Shown: in pieces, positions 22,801 to 33,728 of the stretch
Layout of the letters: each line of letters begins with the position of its first letter
How positions within the stretch are numbered: position 1 is the first letter of the stretch
DNA from: Ophioceras dolichostomum
Taxonomy: Eukaryota > Ascomycota > Sordariomycetes > Magnaporthales > Ophioceraceae
Assembly (NCBI GenBank): GCA_003049485.1
Contig: PYST01000001.1
Coordinates: forward strand, 248,001 to 312,000
DNA length: 64,000 bases
Reading direction: 5' to 3'
Position numbers and translations under genes: made by a program
The notes under the pieces: model-generated
What the model saw: only the letters and a program-made list of their open reading frames with translations
Database searches by the model: none
What the model was told of the DNA's origin: nothing

Positions 22801-23788
22801 TGTCACGAACGTTGCGAAGACTGTTGTCCAGCTTCCACAGCATATGGGTTGGGGTACAGAATAAAGACCTCAAGAGACAGGCAAACCTTCAGGAGATCAC
22901 CCCCACACCGAGAGCAAGGAAGGACGCACGGGCATGAGACGAGGGACAGAACCCCATTGAGGAAGTGATCGCGGACAACTGGGTAAGATTAAGACACTGG
23001 AAGCTTGCAATACCTTGGTAAACATGCTCTGGTTCCCTGGGCGTCAAGAGTGTTCCTTGTTGGACTCAGGAAGCTTCCACGAGATGATGACGACCGTTTG
23101 CTTGGGCGTCTTCGGAATATCGGTCAGGCACAACTGTAGAAATCGAGCACAGCAGCCTCCCTCAGCATCTTCCAGGCCGTGGGCGGGTATCTCTCACCTT
23201 GGTAGCTCCCTCCCTTAAGTGGTTTGTTGGCATCTCCGTTGGCTCCGTTGCTCATGTCATCCCTGCTGCAAGGCATGCCAACCGTCCCCAGCCTTCCTCG
23301 TTGACCGAACAAACGTCTAAGTTGCACCAACAAACCGCGGTATTCCTCTCGAAAGGATTGGGTCGCGCGCACCTATCTCCCACGCCCTCGCCACGCTCGC
23401 TGGCCTTTGTGTGCGCGTGATTCGAGACAATGGCATTGTGCGAGCAAGACAAAGGGAGGGACCGCGTGGGGTCCTATCCTTTGTCTCTCAGTGAAACTAA
23501 CGTACCTACCCAACTGCCGAGAAGGGGAAAAAATTTCTTCAACATAAAATGAGTGCTCTCCAGCGAGCATTTCGGCCTTTTCCATGGGTGAAATGTTCCA
23601 AGGAGGGAGATAGAGAAGGAAGACATAGGCAACTTCATCGGAAGCCACACCCACCGCCGAACGAAGACCAAAACCACCTAGACATCAAACCATCAAGGTC
23701 ATCGGGAACCTCCAACACAACCCGACAAGAAAAGACAATAAGAAAGCAAAAAGAAGCGAAAATAAGAAAGAACTACAGACAAACAAAG
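19815..23788. other. 4-kb gene-poor region
   Basis: Between the start of nse1 (minus) and a small plus-strand gene. Open frames up to about 200 codons exist but lack ATG starts, family likeness or consistent codon pattern. TACCTA-type boxes occur at about 19895–19911 and 20406–20420, and a 19-bp direct duplication at 21585–21622. A short stretch at 22320–22480 reads protein-like in two successive frames (GVPASILQFVFFGTTGTF, then REYVWEKRAPKLLHRFVKK) and may be a decayed coding remnant. GC is not strongly depressed, so heavy RIP is not evident. Confidence 0.45.
21585..21622. repeat. 19-bp direct duplication
   Basis: The unit agccgctaacaatcgttca occurs twice back to back (second copy ends in cca). 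Each unit carries GCTAAC, the fungal branch-site consensus, perhaps by chance. Confidence 0.85.
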
Positions 23789-24214
23789 ATGTGCGAAGGC
23801 AAAATAACTACTATGCGCTGCTCCTGCCGCATCATCTCCTTCACCTCCCGCTGCGCCCTCCTGTGCCCAGAGCCTCTCCCGCCCAAACGCGTCCAGGAGT
23901 TCCTGCCAGACACCTGCGCGAAGTGCCACGCGAAGCACGGCCGGCCGGCCATCAACGACCACTACGAGAGCCAGATCGCCCTGCTGAGCGCGAAGCTGCG
24001 GGCCGCGGCCCCTGCCTCCCACGAGGCGAAGGCGCTCGAGTCGCTGATCCACCGCGCCCACCGCTTGCGCCTCGAGAGCCTCCTCCGGGCGGCCAGGTAC
24101 GGCACGCGGCCAAATGCGGTGGACGTGCCGTGGCCGGGGAAGCCTGCGTTTGAAGAGTCAGTAGATCGTTTAACAAAATCAGTTTTCAATCTTCTGTGCT
24201 ACCCACCTACCTGA
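23789..24214 (+). CDS. Small Cys-containing fungal protein, function unknown
   Basis: Single exon, 141 residues, ATG at 23789 preceded by an A-rich leader (ACAAAG). The N-terminus resembles the fungal MC-x-TTY-xC-xC type of small proteins: MCEGKITTMRCSC, a second pair CALLCPE, and DTCAKCHAKHG, giving three Cys pairs that could bind zinc. A helical Arg/Ala/Leu-rich region (LLSAKLRAAAPASHEAKALE and IHRAHRLRLESLLRAA) follows. Strong GC-rich third positions support coding over the flanking sequence. An inner ATG at 23813 is an alternative start. No function can be assigned; such proteins are common near accessory genes in ascomycetes. Confidence 0.6.
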   Translation: MCEGKITTMRCSCRIISFTSRCALLCPEPLPPKRVQEFLPDTCAKCHAKHGRPAINDHYESQIALLSAKLRAAAPASHEAKALESLIHRAHRLRLESLLRAARYGTRPNAVDVPWPGKPAFEESVDRLTKSVFNLLCYPPT

Positions 24215-24889
24215 GATACTTACATGTTTATCCCATTTCGCTCGTTCCTACGCGCCGCCGCCTTGCGGTGATCTTGTTGTTTTACTTTTCGTCCCCCTTT
24301 ATCACTTGAAAGGGCCCTCTTAAGCTTCTTTAGATGGTGGGAGTAGCAAATAGATGTGATGAATCCAAGTGGCGAAGTGGTCGCCACACTACGAGCGAGG
24401 CTATGGTGGAAGGTAGAAGGAAGGAGAGATGTTCTTTTGACTATTATTTTTGGTGGCTCGCTGCTAACATCCTCCCTTCGCACGCTCTCTCTACTATCCC
24501 CGTGAACAGAGCCGGTTTCCCTCGTGCCCCGGCCACGACGACAGAGGCGAAGATATCGGCGGTCGCGGTACGGCCTCCCATGATCTACGGACGGAGCATC
24601 CATGTGGTCATTACGAGGGAGAATATGGGCACATGAAGGAATTCGGCAGCGCTATGCTGGGAGCAGGGTCATCAAGAGAAATATCTCCTCGTAAGTACTA
24701 ATTCAGCTCTGTTAACTGGAGAATGCCTCGACATCAGCTCCTGTCGACGCACTCATTTTCGTCTACTCTATCTGGGTGCTGACGTCGAAGCCCCTTGAGC
24801 CACTTTAGAGCCATAAACAGGTTATGGCGGCAAGGTCATCAGTGGTAGAAAGAAGGTCATCTAGAAAATGTGCTTCTTGATGTGACACC
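24215..24889. other. Intergenic region, no gene seen
   Basis: About 0.7 kb without a supported frame between the small plus-strand gene and the putative broken minus-strand gene. Confidence 0.45.
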
Positions 24890-25541
24890 TTACCTCTCTC
24901 TGGCCATCCACCTTCATCGAGTCTGGCTAGCCATTCTTCTAGTGGATGCGGGATAATTGCCACAGACGGGGCAGATGCCGAACATGTAGACCCCCTTGCG
25001 ATAGGTGAACCTCTTAAGCATGGCGATGGGTTGGTCGGAAATGGCTTCATCCGTCTCTTTGTAGTACTCTTCGAGACCCTTCTTATTGTGGAACTCTCGG
25101 TGCCCGCCACCCAGCATCTCACTGTAGTATCTATTTAGCAGGTGCCCCCGCTGAGAGCACTCCCTCGTCTTCACTCACGTCGCTCGTAGCGCGCAGATAC
25201 AGTAGAAGAGACTCGAACGGAGGCGGAAAAGGGTAGTCGGAGTCCGGTTCTCCGTCTGCGCCTGCGTCAGCTCGAGTGCTGCAGGCGGTCTGCTCGGTCG
25301 GCCGGGTATGTATTTTCTGGTCGGTAGGTCGCTTCAGTACAAAAAATGGGGGTTAGTGGCGAATTCAGTAGTACTATGGCTGCCCGTCCGCAGACACTAC
25401 GCAGCTGGAGAACTCACCTGCGAAATCGCGCTCCAACCAGCGCATCCCATCGACCAGAAGACTGTAGGCCGCGGGCACGTCCTTGACACGTTCGTCGATT
25501 GAGCTCCGGCCTTGGTCGGGTACGCCGACTCTCGCGCACCA
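24890..25541 (-). pseudogene. Probable broken multi-exon gene, family not recognised
   Basis: Protein-like sequence runs on the minus strand in alternating frames. A segment ending at 25418 reads SIDERVKDVPAAYSLLVDG then MRWLERDFAG with donor GTGAGT; it joins in phase to 25179–25261 after acceptor GACGCAG (ADGEPDSDYPFPPPFESLLL, then YLRATSD, donor GTGAGT). The next coherent piece, read from about 25150 to 24920 (RYYSEMLGGGHREFHNKKG, LEEYYKETDEAISDQ, FGICPVCGN), would need a 28-nt intron, too short to splice. A second frame change near 24950 is needed to continue into HPLEEWLARLDEGGWPERG, which ends at a donor-like G|GTAAGG. No start codon is evident upstream. The likeliest reading is a gene with at least two frameshifts; assembly errors or unusual splicing are the alternatives. 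No domain recognised apart from one CxxC. Confidence 0.45.
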
Positions 25542-26498
25542 TACCCCGCAGTCTCAAGTCTCAAGAGAGTTGGGAAGCCCAGAAATGACCAGGCGCCCCA
25601 TCTTCTGCCTCTGAAAAGGCGAGAGGGTATTTTTTGGCAAGGAAGAGCTCGCTGTCTCTGATTGAGATCAGGAACGATAGGTACCTAGCTAGGTACCTAG
25701 GTAAGTTGGTTCATCTGGCGAATCGAATCTAGTGCTGCGATCGGGAGTCATCGGTGCGAATGCTAGGAGCCGTGACAATTTCGATGAATGATGAGATGAG
25801 AACGGTTTTTGCCGTACCAAAACAAAACAGATTCCACTTTCGTCTTTCCAAACCTGGTCCTCCTGTATTGCGTTCTTGTTTAAACCTCGAGCTCGTCTTG
25901 CCTGCCATCCTGCGGGTTGGGGCTTGGCGGAGCCTGACATGTCAGTCAGAAGAGCCAATGAGTGATAGAATCGAGTGGCTTTGTACACTTATACCTTCCA
26001 AGTTACCATACCAAACTGCGATATGTCGGTTGTACCGTTCTTCGTAGCCAAGCTACTATAGTACGCTCCGTACTAGTAGTACCTTGTACGAGGAAGCCAG
26101 ATCTGACAGCGGGGTGCCTAGAACGCAAGGCAAGGTCCTCGAGGTACCTAGTTCAGCTCTGGAGGTGATAGGTACATCAATTCGATTTCGGTTGAATGAA
26201 GCTGAATAGTTGGATGCCTGAAAGAAACCTAAGGCAATCTTGTGTTCCCGCCGCTGTCCACGTGGCACAATGTTTGGCGCTGCGGAGAATTTGGTTGTCC
26301 TGGTAAGGCTGGGTGTTTTCGAGATGCGCTCTCACCACATCACAAGCGCTACCCGCAAGGCTGCATCCCGGGAACGCGAACCCTACTCGGACTGCACTAT
26401 CTGTGATTTGAGAGGGATACGACAGCTTGGAGCGTCTTTGAAGAGCCCGCCCGGGTGGACCTAGTCCCAAACAGCTTGACGCGCGTTCAAGAGGGACG
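25542..26498. other. Intergenic region upstream of the NLR gene
   Basis: Nearly 1 kb without a supported gene. It contains the TACCTA-box cluster at 25679–25704 and further boxes at about 26142–26175. It should hold the NLR promoter. Confidence 0.5.
25679..25704. repeat. TACCTA/TAGGTA box cluster
   Basis: Two copies of the palindrome TAGGTACCTA separated by GC, followed by GGTAA. Same motif as the other boxes in this window. Confidence 0.75.
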
Positions 26499-29400
26499 AT
26501 GTCGAGCCCAGCCACGCTCGAGGCCACGGGGTTCACTCGTTTGCACGAGCCAGCTCTTGGCATAAACGTAACCGCCAAGTGAGTATCGCTCCACTGTGAA
26601 AAGACGGGGATAGGAAGGCTGAAGCTCCGAATGCAGTGTCATATTCGTCCACGGCCTCAACGGGCACCCACGGGATACATGGTCCTACGACGAGACAGAC
26701 CCAAATTCGAAAAAGGCCATAGGCCCAAAGATCTTCTGGCCAGCCGACCGACTCCCGGTCGAGGTACCTGCTGCCAGAGTGTGGACATACGGGCACAATG
26801 CGAGTGCTTCGCAAGGCTTCTGGGGTCAGAAGCTCGAGAATAGCTTCTCGCAGCTGGGCGATGACATGAAGATCAAGCTTGAAAGGGATCTTCAGAATGA
26901 CGTATGGCTAGCCTAAGAATATTTCACATCGAAGCCTAGGTAGGCATCCGATGACATTGGCCTATTGTCTGTGCTAACTCAATGTTCCAGGACCGCATCA
27001 TCTTCGTCGCCCACAGCCTTGGAGGACTCGTCATCAAGCGGGCCTTGCTCTCGATGAAGATAGATTCTGACCCAAAGTACCATCACTGCCTACGCCGCGT
27101 CTATGGGGTGATATTCTGCGGTACCCCTCACCGCGGATCTAGCTATGCAAAGCTGGCAGACTTCTTCACATCGGGAGAGCTCATGCGCATACTCGTTGCT
27201 CCCAACACGACGCTTGTACAGGACCTCAAGACCGGCGGCCCCCACCTCCTCGCCTTGAACACGGACTTTGGAGAGCTCGTTCGTGGCTCACCGATCAAGA
27301 TCCACTCCTTCCAGGAGAACCTCGCCCCCAGATTTCTTCGACGAAAGGTGGTTCCTGATTTCTCCTCAACCGTCGGCTGCTCGGGAGAAGCCGTCGAAAT
27401 CATCGACGCCGACCATCGCGAAATGGTCCGGCAAGCGGGCGTTAAGCAGATCACCGGCTGCATCAAGGTGTTCACCAACGAAGTCACCGAATTGGCGAAT
27501 GCCCCTGCCGCTACCGCTCCGCCTGAAGCCATGGTGAACGTATGCTTGAGCGATCTCGCCTACTTGAATATGGATAGTCGATCCAAAGATGTCGTCGTGG
27601 CCGAGAATGGAACGTGCAACTGGATTCTGCAGAACCCCAAGTACATCAATTGGCTTGCAGGAGACCGCGGGCTGATCTGGATACAGGGGAAACCGGGATC
27701 AGGGAAATCGACGGTGCTGAGGCATGCCCTCCGGAGATACACTGAAGATAAGCGGCGTGATAACCGCCAGGTCATCCTTTCATTCTTCCTCCACGGGCGT
27801 GGTGCGCCTCTCCAAAAGACGCCCCTCGGTCTGTACCGGTCACTTCTTCATCAGCTTCTTCAACGGTTCCCAACTCAGACGGCCCATGTTGTGGAATATC
27901 ATCAGCGGCATCTGAAAACCCATGGGAGTTGCGGCGTATCATGGGATTGGCACGTCCGGGATCTCAAAGACATGTTGAAAACCTCGCTTGCCTCAATAGT
28001 CAAAACGCACTCGGTGACCGTGTTCGTTGACGCACTAGACGAGAGCGGCGAAGACAATGCACGCCAGATTATCGAGGACTTCGAGACTCTTTCCGAAAGC
28101 CTGCTCAAGGACGGGTCCTTCAAGCTGTGCTTCAGCTGCCGCCGGTACCCCATCCTGTCGTGCGACGCCGAAACATCCATCCCGGTCGAGCACAACAACC
28201 GCGATGACATCCTGAAGTTTGTGGAGGCGAAGTTGGAAAAACTCCCCCCCCAGCTCCAGAAGAAGCTATCAGCGCCTCTAGCTAAGAAAGCAGCGGGGGT
28301 ATTCCTATGGGCGCGACTGGTGGTGGAAAAGACGCTCGCACTCTACCGGCGGGGGGAAAGCCATGTCAAAATCCTCAAAGCGATCGATTCCACCCCGAAA
28401 GAGCTACACGGTCTGTACGAGGAGCTGCTACAGGGGATGGCTGGCGAGGAGAACGATGGTGCAGCCTCCCTTCGACTATTTCAGTGGGTTATGTATGCGG
28501 AGGAACCGCTACGTCTCGCCGAGCTGCGATGGGCTCTTGCAATCGACCCCGACACGCCTTGCAAGTCACTGGAAGAATACACGGAGAGTGACTGCTACGT
28601 CGAAGACGATACTCGGCTGGAAATGAAGACCATCACGCTCAGCTTTGGTCTGGTCGAGATATTGCCCGATTTCTGTTGCACCGTCCAGTTCATCCACCAG
28701 GACGTCGCGGACTTCTTCTCCAATATGGCAAGATCCGAGCCCGCATGGGCTCAGCTGAGCCCCGGGATCTCTCACGACTGCCTCGCGAGGACATGCGCCA
28801 TATACTTCAACACAAAAGAGGTCCGGGCCGAGCTCGAATCTTTATCGAGGTTGACTGAGCGGGAAGCCCAAAAAGGTTGGAGTCCGAGCGATTTCCAATT
28901 CGGCTACTACGTAGCGCATTCGCGCTTTTCCCACATACGTCACAGTCAGGGGTGCGGACAAGACCACGAGAGGCTTTTACAGTGTCTGGGATGGCCGAAT
29001 TCTGCGGGTTCGTTCGTACGTTCCTGGTCAAGCGCCATCCATATTTGGCAACGAGGACTGGTGAACCCACCGATGTATCGGGTCTATGATGAGTTGGATT
29101 TCTCTTCCAGCTGTCTGCATCTGGCCGCAGCGTACGACTTGGTCGAACTCGTGCCCGTACTCCAGGGAAAGGGCGTCGACATCGACGTGAAGGACGAGAG
29201 AGGCATGACGCCGTTTTTGCTAGCCTGCTATACTTTAAAGCTTCCTGCGATCCAGAAGCTGATCGAATGCGGAGCATCACTCGACATCAGATCTGCCGAT
29301 AGGAGGGTGGCTCTTCACCACGCTGCAGCATCAAGACGTCTTGGCGACTATCCAGTCGTGGACCAAGCCGCCATGAAGCTCCTACTGAGCGACAGCAGCG

Positions 29401-30563
29401 TGAACGCAAAGGATAACATGGGAGACACACCCCTAGCAGTGCTCGTGCACAATCGTTTCATGGAGGATTACAACACCTTGCCAGCCCGCATCAGCCAGCT
29501 TCTAGAAGCCGGGGCCAACGTCAATTCGAGGAACCGTCTAGGCTCTACACCCTTGGCCAACCTTTTGGAGGAACGGTATCATTGGCGCCCCCTCAAAGAA
29601 AGCAACGCCTCAGCCATTCAGGCCGTCGTCCGCCAGCTCCTGGACGCTGGAGCTGATGCCACCTTGAGGGATGGGAGGGGCATGACGCCCCTTGCGAAGC
29701 TCATGGTTGTCCACACCGCCGACAAAAGCGGAGAATTGGCTGTTCGGACTATTTTCCGCCTTCTCCTGGAAGCTGGAGCGGGAGTCGATCTAAAGTGGCC
29801 TAATGGGCGGCCGCTGCTGTTCGGGGCCAGGTCTGTTGCCGCCATCGATGCACTCATCGATGCCAAAGCCAACTTGAATGCAAGGGACAATCGGGGGCTC
29901 ACAGCCGCGATGCATGGTCTCTGCATCTCACGAAAAATTCATTTCTGGAAAACTCCTGACGAGGTTCCTCCAGCCGTTATGACGTACCTCCTTGACCACA
30001 GCGACGTGGATGCGATGGACAACAAGGGCAGGACAGTTCTCTTCCATTTATGCCTAAGAATAGGCATGACTGGTATCCGCCGGTTCCGCGAACATGAACT
30101 GCTTGAAAGGGACCCCTCTAAACCCCTTTTGGACCATCTCCTGAAGTGCGCAGCAAATGTCAACCTGGCAAACTACAAAAACCAGAGTCCGCTGCACCAT
30201 CTGGTCGGGTGTCTGAAGAGGTACGAAGGACGTAAGCCCGCCCCGTGGCTGGTCTGGACCATCCGGGCTCTGGTGCGTGCCGGGGCGGATCTGAACCAGG
30301 CGGATGTGAGTGGCAGGTCGCCAAGCACGCTGGCGGCGGGGCGTCAGTGGATGCTCGATATTCTGGATGTTGAGAAAAAGCTCGACTTCAGGCAGTGGGG
30401 GGGTAGTAGCCTCTACAGGGACTATTCGTACGGTGATGAGTGGGAGGATGATGAGTCGGACGGTGATGAGTCGGACGGTGATGAGTCGGACGGTGATGAG
30501 TTGGACGGTGTTGAGTCGGACGGTGATGAGTCGGACTGTTATGATTGGGACGGTGATGAGTGA
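26499..30563 (+). CDS. NLR-like STAND protein: alpha/beta-hydrolase + NACHT + ankyrin repeats
   Basis: Three exons: 26499–26578, 26637–26901, 26991–30563 (1,305 residues; phases 2 and 0). The splice sites rebuild NVIFVHGLNGHPRDTWS and then QND|DRIIFVAHSLGGLVI, so the N-terminal domain is a SERAC1/lipase-like hydrolase with nucleophile Ser124 (AHSLGG) and candidate catalytic His about 257 (DADHREMV). The NACHT domain has Walker A GKPGSGKST at about 348–356 and Walker B VFVDALDE near 459. From about residue 830 there are some eight degenerate ankyrin repeats (GMTPFLLACY, NMGDTPLAVLV, GRGMTPLAKLM and others). The tail is a Glu/Ser/Asp-Gly repeat encoded by a minisatellite. Fungal NLRs act in non-self recognition and regulated cell death: ligand sensing by repeats, NACHT oligomerisation, activation of the N-terminal effector. 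That role is inference from architecture. Start chosen for the in-phase first exon. Confidence 0.9.
30451..30555 (+). repeat. 15-bp coding minisatellite in the NLR gene
   Basis: Seven tandem units of atgagtcggacggtg, three identical and four with one or more substitutions, encoding ESDGD-type pentapeptides at the extreme C-terminus of the NLR. All units keep length 15, so the frame is preserved. Confidence 0.92.
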
Positions 30564-30788
30564 TGAGCTACGAGTAAGAGTCTAGTAGAGTGCCAGGGGC
30601 GGTGTTTAAGGAAGTGTACGTCCGCTTGGGGACCTTAGTGTCTCTCTCTCTCTATGTCTTGCGAGTCTACATATTCCTTTAATGAACTGAGAATTTTCTT
30701 TCTGCCCGGACTAGAAAATCTGGCAGGTTTCAAAATCTATGTTGCTGATCACCCTCTCTGGGTGGTGGCGAAAGTTGCCTGCCCCCTT

Positions 30789-31960
30789 TTAGTTCTTCTC
30801 TAGATTCAAATCCGCTCTGAACTGGGACAACTTAACGCTCTTCTCCACGAGCCGGTTGGCCTTGGAGGCACCCCTACTTCTATCGGGAGACCGCTCCCCG
30901 GGCTCGACCGGCTGCCGCTCATAAGTCCATACTTGTTCGACGCCGAGGGATTCGAGGTAGTCGAATGCCGGGGGGTAGTTGGTCGCCACCTGCGCGACGC
31001 CATGACTGTCGTCTGAGAAAGTGAACCTGCCCCCCAGTCGAAGCCATTCCTGTACGTGGAAATTAATTTCAGAGGGGGACCGGAGGCATCATGGCATAAA
31101 TGTGTTCAAAAAAGCAAGGAATGATGAGAGGAGGGTCAGAGAGTGAAATGGACAGCTGGGATGAACCCGAAGGCTTTGTCGCATACCTCAGCAATAGGCC
31201 TGGCCGGATAAGGCTCAGCGAGTCCCTTTCGCAGCGCACTAGAATTGCACTCGAGCCAGCCCCCATATCCGGCCACGAACTCCAGGTTCCGCTTGATCAG
31301 CCCCCACACCTTCGGCGACCAGACGCGCACATCGCGGCCGGGATCGACGCTCATCAGCCGGATCAGGTCGAAATGGCCCACCACAGGCGGCTTCAGCGCC
31401 CGCAGCATTCTGAACTGCTGCTCATAATAGTCCTCAAACAGCAACTCCTCCGTGCCCCCAACCTCGTCCCTCGCCTTGGCGTAAAACACCTCGTCAAAGT
31501 CGATGGGAACCCCCGTCCCGGCGTGGTGCAGCGAACCGATAAAAAAGTCGACTTCATCCTCACCGACGACTCGTCCTTCCTCGTCCTCCTCCTCGCGGCA
31601 GCACGCGGGGTGCGACCCGTCGACGAGCGATTTTATCAGGGGGCCGTACTCGTCCCGGATGAACTCGCCCTCGAACCCGACGAGGACCTCGATCTCGCCC
31701 GCGTACTTGGCCCGCAGCCGGCGCGCCTCGCGCATGTACGCCACGTGTCTGGGCATCAGCCCCGCGAGGGTCGCCTCTGGGGGTCCCGGCTCCTCTAGCT
31801 CCTCCGGGTAGAGGTCCGACAGGTGCGTGCGCGGCATGTGCTCCGTCAGCCCGATGGTCTTCATGCCCACCGAGATTGCCTGCCGGACGACGTCCTCGAG
31901 CTGGTCCTTGGCGTGGCCTGGGCAGAACTGGCCCGAGTGGGAGTGCATTGTGAAAGCCAT
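30789..31960 (-). CDS. his2: Histidinol-phosphatase (PHP family)
   Basis: Two exons, 31187–31960 and 30789–31049 (344 residues), phase-0 intron of 137 bp with donor GTATGC. The enzyme converts L-histidinol phosphate to L-histidinol in histidine synthesis. PHP metal-binding motifs: TMHSHSGQFCPGHAKDQLED at the N-terminus, GLTEHMPR near residue 38, GFEGEFI, DFFIGSLHH, VVGHFDLIRL, WLECNSSALRKGL, and, after the intron, FTFSDDSHGVAQVATNY. Length matches fungal His2 (about 300–350). A low-complexity acidic insert sits around residues 115–130. The gene lies tail-to-tail with the NLR (225 bp) and head-to-tail with the amidase gene; nothing suggests a functional link to either. Confidence 0.95.
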
Positions 31961-32693
31961 GATGATGATGGTGGCCGGCGCTTCTTCCCGTCTCGGTCAG
32001 GTTTCCCTTTCTTTGCACTTTCTCTGTGAGTCCTTTTTTGGCTCGTGGATTTGCTTTGACGTTAATGACCGACTGTGTCTTGTACGTTGCGCTTTGGCTC
32101 CCGATAAGACGAAAAAAAGAGAGACAAATGAATGAGTGATGAGTCAACGAGTCGCGACAAAAAGTGCTCGAGGCATCGAGATTGTAATACAGGAGAAAGA
32201 TAAGGGAGATCCGGCCTAAAAATCCGGTATCAGCATGGCGTCGGTCTCAGAAAATATGCAGAGTCTCTCCATTGCCCCACGTAGACTGGTCGGTGTTGGT
32301 GGTGTTGGTTTATCTCGTTGAAGATGAGTGAGGCTTTAATCCGAGGCCAAAAATTTCAACCCGGCCATCATCAAGCATCATCAATCCACCTGCAGATCCT
32401 TAGTTAGCATTGAAGCACGAGTTTCAGTCGCAGCCGTAACAAAATTTCATTGATATCCGTGAGCCCCCGAAGTCACCAGCTCGAACAAACTTCATGAGAA
32501 TTGCAATCCCACCCCCCTCTTGAGTTGAATTCTCCTCTAGAAGATGGCGCTCTGCCCCATATGCAAATACCTACTACCCCGCCACATATTTAGAAAATAT
32601 TATTGTATTCCTACTGCTAGCTGTACTTTCCTTTGTTTGGGCAGTTATGTGAAGACATCGACTTCTCGGTACGCAGCCTACAATAATACCCTC
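31961..32693. other. Intergenic region, no gene seen
   Basis: 0.73 kb between the his2 start and the amidase stop (both minus strand). No supported coding or RNA feature; it presumably contains the his2 promoter. Confidence 0.5.
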
Positions 32694-33728
32694 CTATGCA
32701 ACGGCAGAGAAAGTTTTCAGAGGTATGGAACACGACAAAGTAAAGTTAGGCATATCAACAACCTGTGACATCCTAAGGCTGGCAGCGACGGAAGCCAACA
32801 TGTAGCCCTCCCACCTTTCCAGGCCCTTCTCGGTCTCTAGCCAGTCTATCAGCCCCTTGAGAGCGATCCGCGCTGCCTCTCGCGGGTCCGCATCGATCCC
32901 GAGCGCCACATAGTGTCCCATCGACCCTTCCTGGGCGTCGATATGATCAGGCGGGACGACCACATGTGGTGATTCCAGCACGTTCCCCGGTGTCGTTTTC
33001 TTCTGAACCTTTAGGCGCAGACGGGCCCACATGGGCGTCTCAATGGCCGTGCCACACACCTCGCCGTCCCCCTGTGCTGCATGGCCGTCTCCACAGCTGA
33101 ACAGCGCCCCGGTGACTTGGACTGGCATCTTCAGCACTGCGCCAGCGCATAGGTACCGGCAGTCCATGTTGCCGCCCGTTTTCGGGTACGGCGGGATGGT
33201 GGAGAAGTCGCCTGCCTCCGCCGGCGCGGTGCCTGCAACGCCCAGGAAGGGCCGCACTGGCACCGAGATACCCGGCTTGAAGACGGCGCGACGAACCGGC
33301 AGCACCTTCCCGTCGTCCTCCCTACCCTTGACCTCTGCCTCGGCGTTAGTCTCAGCCTTCACTGTGCCAGCGTCGGTCAGGTCCCACATCTTCAGCCGCG
33401 GCTCAGGAAACTCGTCCGAGAGCAGGCCGAAGCCGGGGAAGATCCCCGTCCAGCCGTAGTCGGCGGGGACGAGCTCCAGGATCTCGACCTGGAGCACGTC
33501 GCCCGGCTCGGCGCCCTCGACGAACACGGGTCCAAAGGCCGGGTCTGCCAGCGAGAAGTCGAAGGCAGACATGGCCTCGGCCGCGTTGTCGGGCCTTATC
33601 TGGTTGTTGCCCCCGTCTTTGAGGTCGAACATTATCTCCGCACCGGAGTGGACCCTCAGGACGGGCTCGATGTCCCGCGACCACCTCAGGTGGACCTGAG
33701 ACGAGTTGACGTGGAGTGACTGAGGCAT
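32694..33728 (-). CDS. Acetamidase/formamidase family protein (FmdA/AmdA)
   Basis: Single exon, 344 residues. FmdA/AmdA enzymes hydrolyse formamide or short amides to ammonia and the acid, feeding nitrogen metabolism in the cytosol. Seen features: NSSQVHLRWSRDIEPVLRV near the N-terminus, then FDLKDGGNNQI, GPVFVEGAEPGDVLQVEIL, PADYGWTGIFPGFGLL, PPYPKTGGNMDCRYLCAG, the Cys/His-containing FSCGDGHAAQGDGEVCGTAIE that is the strongest family signature, and SVAASLRMSQVVDMPNF near the C-terminus. Length fits the shorter (about 320–350) form rather than the ~410-residue fungal formamidase FmdS. It is divergent from the rhamnogalacturonan lyase gene across 707 bp. The exact substrate is not predictable. 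Confidence 0.92.
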   Translation of the reverse strand: MPQSLHVNSSQVHLRWSRDIEPVLRVHSGAEIMFDLKDGGNNQIRPDNAAEAMSAFDFSLADPAFGPVFVEGAEPGDVLQVEILELVPADYGWTGIFPGFGLLSDEFPEPRLKMWDLTDAGTVKAETNAEAEVKGREDDGKVLPVRRAVFKPGISVPVRPFLGVAGTAPAEAGDFSTIPPYPKTGGNMDCRYLCAGAVLKMPVQVTGALFSCGDGHAAQGDGEVCGTAIETPMWARLRLKVQKKTTPGNVLESPHVVVPPDHIDAQEGSMGHYVALGIDADPREAARIALKGLIDWLETEKGLERWEGYMLASVAASLRMSQVVDMPNFTLSCSIPLKTFSAVA

